Assembly (NCBI RefSeq): GCF_014651375.1
Contig: NZ_BMWT01000003.1
Coordinates: 248,001-312,000, forward strand
Reading direction: 5' to 3'
Source: Tateyamaria omphalii
GTDB lineage: Bacteria > Pseudomonadota > Alphaproteobacteria > Rhodobacterales > Rhodobacteraceae
Length of the DNA stretch: 64,000 nt
Shown here: piece after piece, positions 56,657 to 64,000 of the stretch
Layout of the letters: every line of letters begins with the position of its first letter
How positions within the stretch are numbered: the first letter of the stretch is position 1
Notes under the pieces: generated by a model
What the model saw: only the letters and a program-made list of their open reading frames with translations
Told to the model about the DNA's origin: nothing
Database searches by the model: none
Translations under genes and position numbers: made by a program

Positions 56657-57542
56657 GAGCGGTTGCCACAAGCACCGAGGTTGCCGCCACACGCTTGGCC
56701 CGTCCGTACATGTTGGCAAAGATGTAGCCATTGACGCCGGGGGCCATGGCCGCTGTCAGCACGGCAGCCTTGTAGGCGTCGGTTGGCACAGACAATGCGC
56801 TGCCGAGCGTAAATGTGATGGCCGGGTGGAGGATCAGGGAGATGGCGCAGACCATCGCAATGACCCGTGCGTCACCTTCCGGTTTGTACTGGATCAGCAC
56901 ACCGCCGAGGGCAAAGAGCGCGGTGGGCAGGGCGGCCCGGATCACGAGGTCGAGCCCGTCGCTGAGCACGCCGGGCAGGGTGATCCCGCTGAGGTTCACG
57001 ACAAAGCCTGCCATGATCGCCAGCACCAGCACGTTGCGGAACATGGCGCGGGCCACGCCGCGCGCCATCACAAGCGGGCTTTGGCCCCGGTTGCGCGCAA
57101 TCTCCATCGCGGTGATGCCCAGCCCGTAGCAAAAGGGCGAATGGAAGGCGATGATCGCATAGGCTCCGGCCAGTGCGTCAGCGCCGTAGGCCCGTTCGTT
57201 GATGGCGAGCCCCAAAAGGACCGAGTTGGAGAAGAGGCAGCAGAAGCCGATGGCGATGCTGTCTTCGATGTCGCGCTTGAACAGGTAGTAGGCCCCCAAC
57301 GTGCCCAGAACGAAGCCGCTGGCCGCACCTGTGTAGAAGCTGCCCAGCAGGCGGATGTCGAGGCTGCTCGACAGGTCGAGATTGGCGATGGCCGAAAAGA
57401 GCAGGCAAGGGATGGCGAAGTTCTGGCTGAACTTCATCAGCGCGTCGATGCCCTGTGCGGTGAAAAAACCGCGCCAGACGGCAACGTAACCGAACCCGAT
57501 CACGAGGAAGACGGGCAGGATGACGTCAAGAAGCGCTTGCAT
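56613..57542 (-). CDS. AEC-family (auxin efflux carrier-like) transporter
   Basis: 309 residues with ten hydrophobic segments in two halves. Typical AEC features: LLDVILPVFLVIGFGYVAVW at the start, the helix-breaking NFAIPCLLFSAIANLDL and CLFSNSVLLGLAINERAYGA in half one, and PTALFALGGVLIQYKPEG in half two, ending with VLTAAMAPGVNGYIFANMYG. Bacterial members export or import small dicarboxylates or malonate; the substrate here is unknown. The convergent overlap with yihY involves the coding ends of both genes. Confidence 0.88.
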   Translation of the reverse strand: MQALLDVILPVFLVIGFGYVAVWRGFFTAQGIDALMKFSQNFAIPCLLFSAIANLDLSSSLDIRLLGSFYTGAASGFVLGTLGAYYLFKRDIEDSIAIGFCCLFSNSVLLGLAINERAYGADALAGAYAIIAFHSPFCYGLGITAMEIARNRGQSPLVMARGVARAMFRNVLVLAIMAGFVVNLSGITLPGVLSDGLDLVIRAALPTALFALGGVLIQYKPEGDARVIAMVCAISLILHPAITFTLGSALSVPTDAYKAAVLTAAMAPGVNGYIFANMYGRAKRVAATSVLVATALTILTAWMWLMALG

Positions 57543-57610
57543 GATCTGGCCTTTGCGGCGGTGTCAGAGGGCGGGAGCCTCCGGCGGGGATTTTTTTGGA
57601 ACAGAGAAGG

Positions 57611-58414
57611 TCAGGACACGGGGCGCGTTACCGTCAGCCCGTCATAGGCGGGTTCGATGTGGTCTGCGGTTTCTGCGAGGACCGTGTCGTAATCGAGGTC
57701 AATATGCATGTTTGTGAGAATGGCGCGGCGTGGTTTGACCCGCTCGATCCACTGGAGCGTGTTTTCGAGGTGGCTGTGGGTCGGGTGCGGGTCGCGGCGC
57801 AGCGCGTCGACGATCCATGTGTCGAGGTTGGCCAAGTGGTCCCACGCGGCATCGGGGATTTTGGCAACGTCAGGCAGGTAGGCCACATCGCCGATGCGGA
57901 AGCCAAGCGCGTCGATGCTGCCGTGGTTGACTTCGAACGGCGTGAAAATGATCGGCCCGCCGGGGCCGTCAATCACCGTGTCGCCGTTGATCGTGTTGAG
58001 TTCGAGGATCGGGGGATAGGGCGAGCCTTTGGGTTGCACGAAGGCGTAGCCGAAGCGGCTGATCAGGTCGTGTTGCGTGTCGCCATCTGCCCAGACCTGT
58101 AGCCGTTCGCGCATGTTGAAGACGATCATGCGCAGGTCATCGATCCCATGCACATGGTCGGCATGGGCGTGGGTGTAGATCACGCCGTCGAGCCTGCCGG
58201 TGTTGGTGTTCAGCAGTTGGTTGCGTAGGTCCGGAGATGTGTCGACAAGAACCGTTGTGGTGCCCGCATCGCTTTTGCGTTCCACCAGAAGCGAACAGCG
58301 CTGGCGGCGATTTTTCGGGTTTTCGGGGTCGCAGGCGCCCCAGTGACCGCCCAGCCTGGGCACGCCGCCGGAGGAGCCGCAGCCCAGGATCGTGAAGGTT
58401 AGCGTGTCGCTCAT
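57611..58414 (-). CDS. Metallo-beta-lactamase-fold hydrolase (PhnP-like)
   Basis: 267 residues. The metal-binding signature is THAHADHVHGIDDLRMIVF (HxHxDH), with a further His in FEVNHGSIDALGFRIG, Asp in AYLPDVAKIP and the last His in LTNMHIDLDYD. N-terminal FTILGCGSSGGVPRLGG is shared with PhnP/RNase Z-like phosphodiesterases; PhnP cleaves cyclic ribose phosphates. The phn genes are not present. It is last in the operon, overlapping tatD by four bases (ATGA). Confidence 0.88.
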   Translation of the reverse strand: MSDTLTFTILGCGSSGGVPRLGGHWGACDPENPKNRRQRCSLLVERKSDAGTTTVLVDTSPDLRNQLLNTNTGRLDGVIYTHAHADHVHGIDDLRMIVFNMRERLQVWADGDTQHDLISRFGYAFVQPKGSPYPPILELNTINGDTVIDGPGGPIIFTPFEVNHGSIDALGFRIGDVAYLPDVAKIPDAAWDHLANLDTWIVDALRRDPHPTHSHLENTLQWIERVKPRRAILTNMHIDLDYDTVLAETADHIEPAYDGLTVTRPVS

Positions 58415-59211
58415 GCGGGCACTGTGTAGGCCGCCGCCTTGGAGAACAAGCGGTCAAAATTCTTTTGTGTTTGCGCGGCGAAGTCGGCGTAGTCGAGGTC
58501 CATGGTTTCCGCCCCCTTGCGCGCCGTGTGTGCCGTGTAGGCGGGTTCGTTGCGCTTGCCGCGGTGGGGCGGTGGGGCGAGGTAGGGCGCGTCTGTTTCC
58601 ACCAGGATGCGATCCATGGGCGCGTCGGCAAAGACGTCCCGCAGTTCTTGCGATTTGGGGAAGGCCGTGATGCCGGACATGCTGAGGTAAAAGCCGAGAT
58701 CGAGAGCCGCGCGGGCCAGTGCCTTGGACGACGAAAAGCAGTGCATGACGCAGGTATAGGCACCCTGTTTATACTCTTCGCCCAGAATGCGGGCCATGTC
58801 GTCATCGGCGGCGCGGGCGTGGATGATCAGGGGCAGGCCTGTTTGCCGGGCAGCGTCGATGTGGATGCGCAGGGATGTTTTTTGGATGTCGGCCGACTCG
58901 GACGTGTAGTGATAATCTAGGCCGGTTTCACCGATGCCGACGAATTTCGGATGGTTTGCCAATGCGATCAGTTGGTCTGTTGTTGCCAGAGGTTCATCCG
59001 CCGCGCTCATCGGGTGGGTGCCAGCGGCGTAGAAGATCGGTGCATATGCTTCGGCGATGGCGCGCACCTGCGGTTCGAGCCGCAGCTTGGTGCAGATCGT
59101 GACCATGCGGGTGACGCCCGCTTGGGCTGCGTTCTGGATGATGTCGGGCAGCTGACCTTCGAAATCTGGGAAGTCAAGGTGGCAGTGGCTGTCGGTGATT
59201 TCTGGCGTCAT
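58411..59211 (-). CDS. tatD: TatD-family metal-dependent DNase/hydrolase
   Basis: 266 residues. TIM-barrel amidohydrolase motifs: DSHCHLDFPDFEG, YAAGTHPMSA, GIGETGLDYHYTSESADIQK, LPLIIHARAADDDM, CVMHCFSSS and LVETDAPYLAPPPHRGKRNE. All expected metal ligands (HxH, E, H, H, D) are visible. TatD enzymes have 3'-5' exonuclease or DNase activity; the holB-tatD pairing is conserved in many bacteria. Overlaps both neighbours by four bases. Confidence 0.95.
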   Translation of the reverse strand: MTPEITDSHCHLDFPDFEGQLPDIIQNAAQAGVTRMVTICTKLRLEPQVRAIAEAYAPIFYAAGTHPMSAADEPLATTDQLIALANHPKFVGIGETGLDYHYTSESADIQKTSLRIHIDAARQTGLPLIIHARAADDDMARILGEEYKQGAYTCVMHCFSSSKALARAALDLGFYLSMSGITAFPKSQELRDVFADAPMDRILVETDAPYLAPPPHRGKRNEPAYTAHTARKGAETMDLDYADFAAQTQKNFDRLFSKAAAYTVPA

Positions 59212-60326
59212 CGGGAGGGGGCCGTCTCGGTAAGCTTGAACAGCGTATCTAGGACGAGGGCGGCAGGGTCAAGGTTGACCGCCCGACCGTGGCGCGCCCG
59301 GGCAAGCGCCTGCTGTGCGGTGTCGGCCCAGGCGCGTGCCTGTGCGGCGTTTGGGGCGAGCCGGGTGAGGATCGCCGCCTCGTCCAGGGCTGCTTCGACA
59401 TCCGGTGGATGGCCCAATGCCCCGGTGCGGGCGAGGCGGCCAAGAGCCACGTCGATGAGCGTGTAGAGAAGGTCGAGTTTTTCTTCTGCTCCGCGGCCTG
59501 CTGCCGCTTCGGCAAGAGCCAGTGCGCGGGCGCGGTCGAGATTTGGGAACGTGCCGAGCAGGTGGATGACCTCGCGATAGAGTTTGAGCCCGTCGAGCAG
59601 GGACAGGCGCAGAGCATCGCCGACCGATCCGGCGCTAAGCTCGGCCAGTGACGCAGCATCTGGGCCGGGATCAATGCCTGCTTGGGCCATGGCCTGTTCC
59701 ATCTGGGTGGAACTGAGCGTGCCGAGCCGGAGTGTACGGCAGCGCGACCGGATGGTCGGCAGAAGGCGGCTGGGCTGGTGACAGATCAGAAGGAGCGTGG
59801 TGCGAGGGGGCGGCTCTTCGAGCATCTTCAAGAGCGCGTTGGCCGCGTTCACGTTCATGTCGTCGGCTGCATCGATGATGACCACCCGGCGCCCGCCATC
59901 GGTCGCCGACAGCTGGAAGAAGGCGCCCAGGGCGCGGATGTCGTCGATGGTGATCTGGTCGCGCAGCCGCTTGGTTTTTTCGTTCTCGGTGCGGTGGACA
60001 GATTTGAGGCCCGGATCGGCCCCTGCTGCGATCCGGTGCGCGACCGGGTGGTCTGGTGAGACGTCCAGTGATGTGGGCACCGGTGCACCGAACATGTCGT
60101 CGGGATCGGGGTCAGGTGTGGCCAGCAGGAAGCGTGCGATGCGCCAAGCCAGCGTGGCCTTACCCACGCCACGCGGGCCCGTCAGCAGCCAGGCGTGGTG
60201 CAGGCGGCTTGTGTTGAACGCATCGAGGAACGCTTGTTGCGCGGCGTCTTGGCCGATCAGCGTTTCCGTTTCACGTGGATGTGGTGCGCCGGGAACGCGG
60301 GTGGGGTCTTGGGTCTCGTCGGCCAT
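59208..60326 (-). CDS. holB: DNA polymerase III delta-prime subunit
   Basis: 372 residues; clamp-loader stator subunit. AAA+ features: HHAWLLTGPRGVGKATLAWR (P-loop altered to GKAT), the switch region VVIIDAADDMNVNAANALLK, LEEPPPRTTLLLICHQPSRL and the SRC-type finger IRSRCRTLRL. The four-cysteine zinc module found in many delta-prime and gamma subunits is not visible between the P-loop and domain II; that region reads HPVAHRIAAGADPGLKSVHR. It is in the operon tmk-holB-tatD, coupled to tatD; a GC-rich element separates it from tmk. Confidence 0.94.
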   Translation of the reverse strand: MADETQDPTRVPGAPHPRETETLIGQDAAQQAFLDAFNTSRLHHAWLLTGPRGVGKATLAWRIARFLLATPDPDPDDMFGAPVPTSLDVSPDHPVAHRIAAGADPGLKSVHRTENEKTKRLRDQITIDDIRALGAFFQLSATDGGRRVVIIDAADDMNVNAANALLKMLEEPPPRTTLLLICHQPSRLLPTIRSRCRTLRLGTLSSTQMEQAMAQAGIDPGPDAASLAELSAGSVGDALRLSLLDGLKLYREVIHLLGTFPNLDRARALALAEAAAGRGAEEKLDLLYTLIDVALGRLARTGALGHPPDVEAALDEAAILTRLAPNAAQARAWADTAQQALARARHGRAVNLDPAALVLDTLFKLTETAPSR

Positions 60327-60347
60327 GAGGTTGCTCTAGCACCAGAG

Positions 60348-60392
60348 CGGGGAGGGGGGCCAGCCCCCTGGCGCATCCGCGCCGCCCCCCGT
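60348..60392. repeat. GC-rich hairpin element (third of three)
   Basis: GGGGGC-CA-GCCCCC plus a second pairing GGCGC/GCGCC and CCCCCC run, located between tmk and holB. No T-tract, so operon read-through is likely. Confidence 0.55.
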
Positions 60393-60399
60393 GGTAATT

Positions 60400-61035
60400 T
60401 CAGTCAGAAGAAGACAGATGCGCCGTGACAACCGCTTGTACTTCGGCGGCCACGTCGTTGATTGCGCGTCCGCCGTCAATGATGCGGAACCGGTTGGCGA
60501 ACTCTGTGGCGAGGGCAAGGAAGCCCGCACGCATCTTTTCCTGAAGGTCGGTGCCGAAATCCTCGAACCGCTCTTCGGTGCCCTGACGGCCCTTGGCGCG
60601 GGCAAGGCCTTGGCCCGGGTCCATGTCGATCAGGATTGTCAGGTCGGGTTCGCGGCCAATCATCAGGTCGTGCAAGGTGTCCACTTTTGACCTCAGATCC
60701 CCGCGGCTCAGGCCCTGATACATGCGGGTGCTGTCGGCAAAGCGGTCGCAGATGACGATCTGGCCCGAGTCGATGGCGGGCTGGATCAGTCGCTCCATGT
60801 GATCCCGGCGGGCGGCGGTGAACAGCAAAAGTTCGGTTTCGGCCGACCAGCGGTCTGGATCCCCTTGCAGGACAAGCGCGCGGATTTCCTCGGCCCCCGC
60901 ACTGCCGCCGGGTTCGCGTGTCAGAATGACATCGTAGCCTTGGTCGCGCATGTGATCTGCCAGCATCCGCGCTTGGGTGGACTTGCCGGAACCATCAATG
61001 CCTTCGAAGGTGATAAAGTGCCCTTTGGACGTCAC
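60400..61035 (-). CDS. tmk: Thymidylate kinase
   Basis: 211 residues from a GTG at 61035 overlapping the upstream stop by four bases. dTMP to dTDP kinase: P-loop FITFEGIDGSGKSTQARMLA, the DR(E/F) motif VICDRFADSTRMYQGLSRG, LTREPGGSAGAEEIRALVL and the lid RAKGRQGTEERFE. Arg in TREPGG and the GRQGTE lid indicate a complete enzyme. It supplies dTTP for replication, next to holB. Confidence 0.97.
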   Translation of the reverse strand: MTSKGHFITFEGIDGSGKSTQARMLADHMRDQGYDVILTREPGGSAGAEEIRALVLQGDPDRWSAETELLLFTAARRDHMERLIQPAIDSGQIVICDRFADSTRMYQGLSRGDLRSKVDTLHDLMIGREPDLTILIDMDPGQGLARAKGRQGTEERFEDFGTDLQEKMRAGFLALATEFANRFRIIDGGRAINDVAAEVQAVVTAHLSSSD

Positions 61036-62198
61036 ACGTCACCTTCGGTTGCACGGCCTGCATTTATCCGATCAATCAATGACAGAGCTGCCGTGGACAA
61101 TTTGGCAAGGAAGCCGCCATGGGGAACATCAGTTTCTGCCACAAGAGGAATGCGTACTTCGGGCAAACCATCGGGTTGAATGACCAACTCGGCCAACTCT
61201 GCCCCTTCGGCAATGGGCGCTTGGATTGGGCCGGTGTAAACCACCTCTGCATCTACGGTCTTACCGGCAAGAACGGGCACCAGGATGGTCACGTCTTCTT
61301 GCGGGACAAGTCCCACTTCGGGTTCTGCACCCTCCCAGACACGTGCTGTCGCGACGCGTGACCCACTTTCGACCACTGTGCGCTCAGCAAACTGGCGAAA
61401 CGCCCAGTTCACGATCGCCTCGGATTCTTGGGCCCGTCCTGCGGTTGTATCGAGGCCAGAAATTACGAAAACGACGCGGCGGTCCCCCTGCTTGGCTGAG
61501 CCTGTCAGGCCATAGCCTGCTTCTTGCGTGTGGCCCGTTTTCAAGCCGTCCGCTCCGATGCCGAGCGTGAGCAGAGGGTTCCGGTTGTACCGGTTCGAGC
61601 TCTCCTCTTCGTCGAAAAGGAACTCTGTTTCCGAGAACATTGGGTAGTATTCAGGGTAGTCCGTGATCAGGCGTTGAGCCAGGAGGCCCAAGTCACGCAT
61701 GGACATACGATGCCCAGCTGCAGGCCAGCCGCTGGAGTTGGCGAAGGTGGAATTTGTCATCCCCATCTCTTGTGCCCGGCGCGTCATCAGGCGGGCAAAC
61801 CCTGCTTCGGTGCCGTCGGGGCTAAGCGCCTCGGCGATCACGACACAGGCGTCATTGCCCGACAGCACGATGATGCCGCGGATCAAATCCTCGACCGTGA
61901 CGCGTTCGCCCTGTTTCAGAAATAGGGTCGATCCGCCAAAACTGTTGGCATGGGCTGACACAACCAGCTCATCCGTCATCGCCAGCTGTCCGCGTTCAAT
62001 TGCCTCGAACGCCATATAAAGCGTCATGAGCTTGGACATGGATGCTGGCGGCAGCGGATCATCCGCGTTTTTGTTCAGCAGTACCGTGCCGGTCGTGTGA
62101 TCGATCACATAGGCGGCCGAGGCGCGCGTTTCGAACGCGGTGGTGGGCAGCGCAGTGGTTGCGATCAACAGGGCGGCGGCAGCAATAGGGCGGATCAC
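61032..62198 (-). CDS. D-alanyl-D-alanine carboxypeptidase (class A low-molecular-mass PBP)
   Basis: 388 residues from a GTG at 62198; AGGAG is 9 bases upstream. The longer frame from 62252 would run into the SPOR gene and displace the signal peptide (IRPIAAAALLIATTALPTTA). Serine-peptidase S11 motifs: Ser53-x-x-Lys56 in PPASMSKLMT, Ser113-Gly-Asn in IIVLSGNDAC, and Lys220-Thr-Gly in DGLKTGHTQEAG. After ~285 comes the beta-rich PBP5-type C-terminal domain and an amphipathic anchor (GGFLAKLSTAALSLIDRINA). It trims pentapeptide stems in the periplasm. Coupled to tmk by GTGA. Confidence 0.95.
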   Translation of the reverse strand: MIRPIAAAALLIATTALPTTAFETRASAAYVIDHTTGTVLLNKNADDPLPPASMSKLMTLYMAFEAIERGQLAMTDELVVSAHANSFGGSTLFLKQGERVTVEDLIRGIIVLSGNDACVVIAEALSPDGTEAGFARLMTRRAQEMGMTNSTFANSSGWPAAGHRMSMRDLGLLAQRLITDYPEYYPMFSETEFLFDEEESSNRYNRNPLLTLGIGADGLKTGHTQEAGYGLTGSAKQGDRRVVFVISGLDTTAGRAQESEAIVNWAFRQFAERTVVESGSRVATARVWEGAEPEVGLVPQEDVTILVPVLAGKTVDAEVVYTGPIQAPIAEGAELAELVIQPDGLPEVRIPLVAETDVPHGGFLAKLSTAALSLIDRINAGRATEGDV

Positions 62199-62214
62199 GG
62201 GGGTATGCTCCTGA

Positions 62215-63132
62215 TCAATTGGTGACGGCGTATGCGTCCGTGAATCCTTCATCCTTGATCTTGGTCAGCAACTGGCTGCGTTCCGAAGACGTGCCGGCTG
62301 GGCCGACCACAACGCGCCAGAACGACTTGCCGTCGCGTTCAAAGGTTTTCACGGTTGGAATAACCCCTGCATTGCGCATTTGCGCGGCTGTCCGCTCGGC
62401 GTTGGCTTGAACCGAGAAGATGCCGATTTGGATGAAGGGTTTGCTCAGTTTCGAAGCCGAAGGCCGCGTGGTGGCAGCCGCAGGGATTGCGGTGGGTTTC
62501 GGGGCCGGCTGTATGCCCTGCGCGGCAGCGGATGTCGCAGATGGGGTGGGCTGGGCAGGTGCGTCAAGCACTGCAGCGGCGCTTTCGATTGGATCAAGTG
62601 TTGTTTCTGTGATTTCGGTCGGCGCTGCCACGGTGGCGTCGGTTTCAGTCAACTCGGGCTCTGCAGCCACTTCTTCCTTGCGCAACGCTGTCACGTTCAG
62701 TTGGGAGGGGGCACCAGCGAGCATACTGAGCGCTTCCGCGGCATCCGAGCTGATCTGCAGGCGTGGGCCCGGAATATCACGTTCGCGGCGGAACAAGGCG
62801 CCAACAACGAACTTGTCGTTTTCAGTGTTGCGAATGATGACGCGCTCCGGCTCAGTCACGTCAGGGTGCGCGACCCAGACGCCGCCCAGCGACGGGCGTC
62901 CATCCCAAAGGCCTGCCTCGGTGGCAGAGAACACTTCAGGTGCTTCGACGTCCCGTTCGATCGTCTTGATCGACTTGGCGTCCGGTGCGTTGCCCTCGAC
63001 CGAGGTGTTGGAGCGTTTGAATGCATCCATCGCCACGAACTGACCGTTTTCGTTGCAACCGGCCAACAGGCCGACAGCGAAGAAAAGGGCAGTGCTGCTG
63101 CGAAGTGTGAAACGGGAAATCTGTCTGCTCAT
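62215..63132 (-). CDS. SPOR-domain lipoprotein
   Basis: 305 residues from the ATG at 63132 (MSRQISRFTLRSSTALFFAV). The lipobox LLAGCNENG indicates lipid modification at the Cys. A middle domain contains ATEAGLWDGRPSLGGVWVAH and ERVIIRNTENDKFVVGALFR, consistent with the RlpA-like double-psi barrel seen in such proteins, followed by a long Ala/Pro/Thr linker and a C-terminal SPOR domain (FIQIGIFSVQANAERTAAQM, FWRVVVGPAGTSSERSQLL). SPOR binds denuded septal glycan. It is first in the operon, 16 bases before the carboxypeptidase; both act in wall remodelling. Confidence 0.88.
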   Translation of the reverse strand: MSRQISRFTLRSSTALFFAVGLLAGCNENGQFVAMDAFKRSNTSVEGNAPDAKSIKTIERDVEAPEVFSATEAGLWDGRPSLGGVWVAHPDVTEPERVIIRNTENDKFVVGALFRRERDIPGPRLQISSDAAEALSMLAGAPSQLNVTALRKEEVAAEPELTETDATVAAPTEITETTLDPIESAAAVLDAPAQPTPSATSAAAQGIQPAPKPTAIPAAATTRPSASKLSKPFIQIGIFSVQANAERTAAQMRNAGVIPTVKTFERDGKSFWRVVVGPAGTSSERSQLLTKIKDEGFTDAYAVTN

Positions 63133-63348
63133 GGACCGAGTCCTTGCCTGCTGTTGCCTGTATGCCCGTTTTCGGGCTGTCGTTGGTGCCGCGTCCGGCA
63201 CAAGGATTTGCCCCGCTGCAGCAGGGTTCTAGAGGAACAATAGACTGATCAGGCCAATCTGAAAAGCGTGTGATTCGTTTGTCGGCGATTTTTCCCTTTC
63301 ATGTGGGGGTTTGCCGAATCACGCTTGCCCGCATAAAGCGGGTTCACC

Positions 63349-63438
63349 GGAGGTTTGGCAGAGTGGTCGAATGCGGCGGTCTTGAAAACCGTTGGGCGTG
63401 AGAGCGTCCCGTGGGTTCGAATCCCACAGCCTCCGCCA
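63349..63438 (+). tRNA. tRNA-Ser (anticodon TGA)
   Basis: 90 bases including an encoded CCA. Acceptor stem GGAGGTT/AGCCTCC (one G-T wobble), discriminator G, anticodon loop CTTGAAA in CGGT/ACCG giving TGA, long class II variable arm and T-loop TTCGAAT. Confidence 0.97.
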
Positions 63439-63653
63439 CACCTGCTGTCCACTGCTTGTTGTTTTGCTTCGATTTACCGTTTTGCGTGTCTTGGGGGCGC
63501 TTTGGTCCGTGAGTATGAACGTCTGCTCCGAGCCAAATCTAACCCATTATGCACCCCGAGCAAATGTCGCTTCGGATACGTCAACCTCGCCTTGGCGCCG
63601 GTCATGGTGTGCGCATTTTGGGTGGGTAGTGAGGTGCCCACGCGAAAATAGAA

Positions 63654-63681
63654 GGAGCGCCATTCCGTAAGATGGCGCTCC
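63654..63681 (-). terminator. Rho-independent terminator of the second DUF1127-like gene
   Basis: Perfect 10-bp stem GGAGCGCCAT/ATGGCGCTCC, 8-nt loop; TTCTATTTT follows on the minus strand. Confidence 0.85.
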
Positions 63682-63703
63682 AAACGCGCTGGTCTGAGGT
63701 TGG

Positions 63704-63907
63704 TCAAAAAGGCGGCCCCTGGTAAAAAGGCGGCGGGCGTTCAACCTCTGAAGAAAGGCCAACGTCCTTCTTGAGATAGTCCGGTAGCTCAACACGTCCG
63801 CGCGGAACAGAACGCGCTTTGTCGGGGCGACGTGCCAAAACGGCGGCAAGCCGCAGCAACAGCCCATGCGACCGGCTGAGTGGGATATAAAGGGATAAGC
63901 TTGGCAT
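63704..63907 (-). CDS. DUF1127-like small protein
   Basis: 67 residues from the ATG at 63907 with GGAGAG upstream; a longer frame to 63952 lacks a Shine-Dalgarno. MPSLSLYIPLSRSHGLLLRL is followed by RGRVELPDYLKKDVGLSSEV, whose 'LP.YL..DvGL' resembles the DUF1127 core, and then a Pro-rich tail (ERPPPFYQGPPF). It has its own terminator. The function is unknown; the family is linked to stress regulation. Confidence 0.7.
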   Translation of the reverse strand: MPSLSLYIPLSRSHGLLLRLAAVLARRPDKARSVPRGRVELPDYLKKDVGLSSEVERPPPFYQGPPF

Positions 63908-63949
63908 TGTTCTCTCCGTGATGATGGAAAGCCGCCGCATGAGGAAAAA

Positions 63950-63979
63950 CACAAAAAAGGCCGCTCATGAGGCGGCCTT
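63950..63979 (-). terminator. Rho-independent terminator of a gene beyond the right edge
   Basis: AAGGCCGC/GCGGCCTT stem with a 7-nt loop; on the minus strand it is followed by TTTTTTGTGTTTTT. It must serve a minus-strand gene to the right of the window. Confidence 0.85.
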
Positions 63980-64000
63980 CAGATCGGAAACCTGTCAGAC

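Noticed and set aside
63249-63651. Short frames on both strands over the tRNA-Ser, including 'GIRTHGTLSRP' and 'MAEWSNAAVLKTVGRES'
   Set aside because: These are well-known false translations of class II serine tRNA genes.

Overview
The window is a high-GC alphaproteobacterial chromosome segment whose gene content and order fit the Rhodobacteraceae/Roseobacter group. Indicators are metZ behind a SAM-II-type riboswitch, folE2 instead of folE1, the glyQ...glyS cluster with intervening small genes, DUF1127 proteins, an aa3-type ctaD, a Hint/RTX protein, and the ftsY-DMT-ispZ neighbourhood. It is almost wholly ordinary chromosomal coding sequence: no prophage, insertion sequence, CRISPR array or defence island is visible.

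Layout. 1-3.8 kb: end of a formate-dehydrogenase beta gene, ftsY (with a perfect 20-copy hexamer repeat), a DMT permease and ispZ/yciB. 3.8-6.2 kb (minus): hydrolase, GST and a membrane cNMP-binding protein. 6.3-9.4 kb: SAM-II riboswitch with attenuator, metZ, folE2 and a DUF1127 protein. 9.5-12.6 kb: trkH coupled to a ThDP enzyme. 12.7-14.8 kb (minus): a small membrane protein and a SPOR/peptidoglycan-binding/pseudo-trypsin protein. 15.0-23.1 kb: glyQ-VOC-unknown-gltS-glyS, then a PPDK-like enzyme. 23.2-27.8 kb: cell-wall hydrolase, folB-folP-glmM and a secreted protein. 27.8-30.7 kb: a minus-strand NIPSNAP-monooxygenase-DMT operon divergent from an ArsR-type regulator, then a GNAT. 30.9-34.2 kb: ilvC divergent from two overlapping Lrp/AsnC regulators, then a class V aminotransferase. 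34.3-38.8 kb: UbiH-like hydroxylase, HAD phosphatase, GntR regulator and an MshEN-GT2 glycosyltransferase with a CtrA-type box. 38.9-44.7 kb: carA, yqeY, DUF2244, a peptidoglycan-binding protein, two small membrane proteins and ctaD. 45.0-50.6 kb: Hint/RTX protein, lipB, frnE-like, a second peptidoglycan-binding protein and tRNA-Leu(GAG). 50.8-57.5 kb: ABC exporter, ankyrin protein, GNAT, YihY and AEC permease. 57.6-63.1 kb (minus): SPOR lipoprotein, D,D-carboxypeptidase, tmk, holB, tatD and an MBL hydrolase in one tightly packed operon. The window ends with tRNA-Ser(UGA) and a second DUF1127-like gene.

How the genes work together. Folate synthesis (folE2, folB, folP) lies near glmM and cell-wall genes. 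The 57-63 kb operon joins wall remodelling with DNA-replication supply. Amino-acid supply and charging (metZ, ilvC with Lrp regulators, glyQS) recur throughout.

The strongest non-genic signals are four. (1) Eight copies of a REP-like element have a constant GTAA head and an 8-bp hairpin (7 bp in one) whose arms differ between copies yet stay complementary. In three places the element supplies the stop codon of the adjacent gene, and four copies form a cluster at 34.2 kb. (2) A dispersed CTGTCCCCGCGGGGACAG palindrome occurs once inside glmM. (3) A perfect CtrA-type box lies upstream of a glycosyltransferase carrying a probable c-di-GMP-binding domain. (4) A 13-bp-stem hairpin downstream of a peptidoglycan-binding gene shows an anti-Shine-Dalgarno-like CTCCTCC loop. 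No wholly new system is proven here; these, with the NIPSNAP/monooxygenase/exporter/regulator module, are the best leads.
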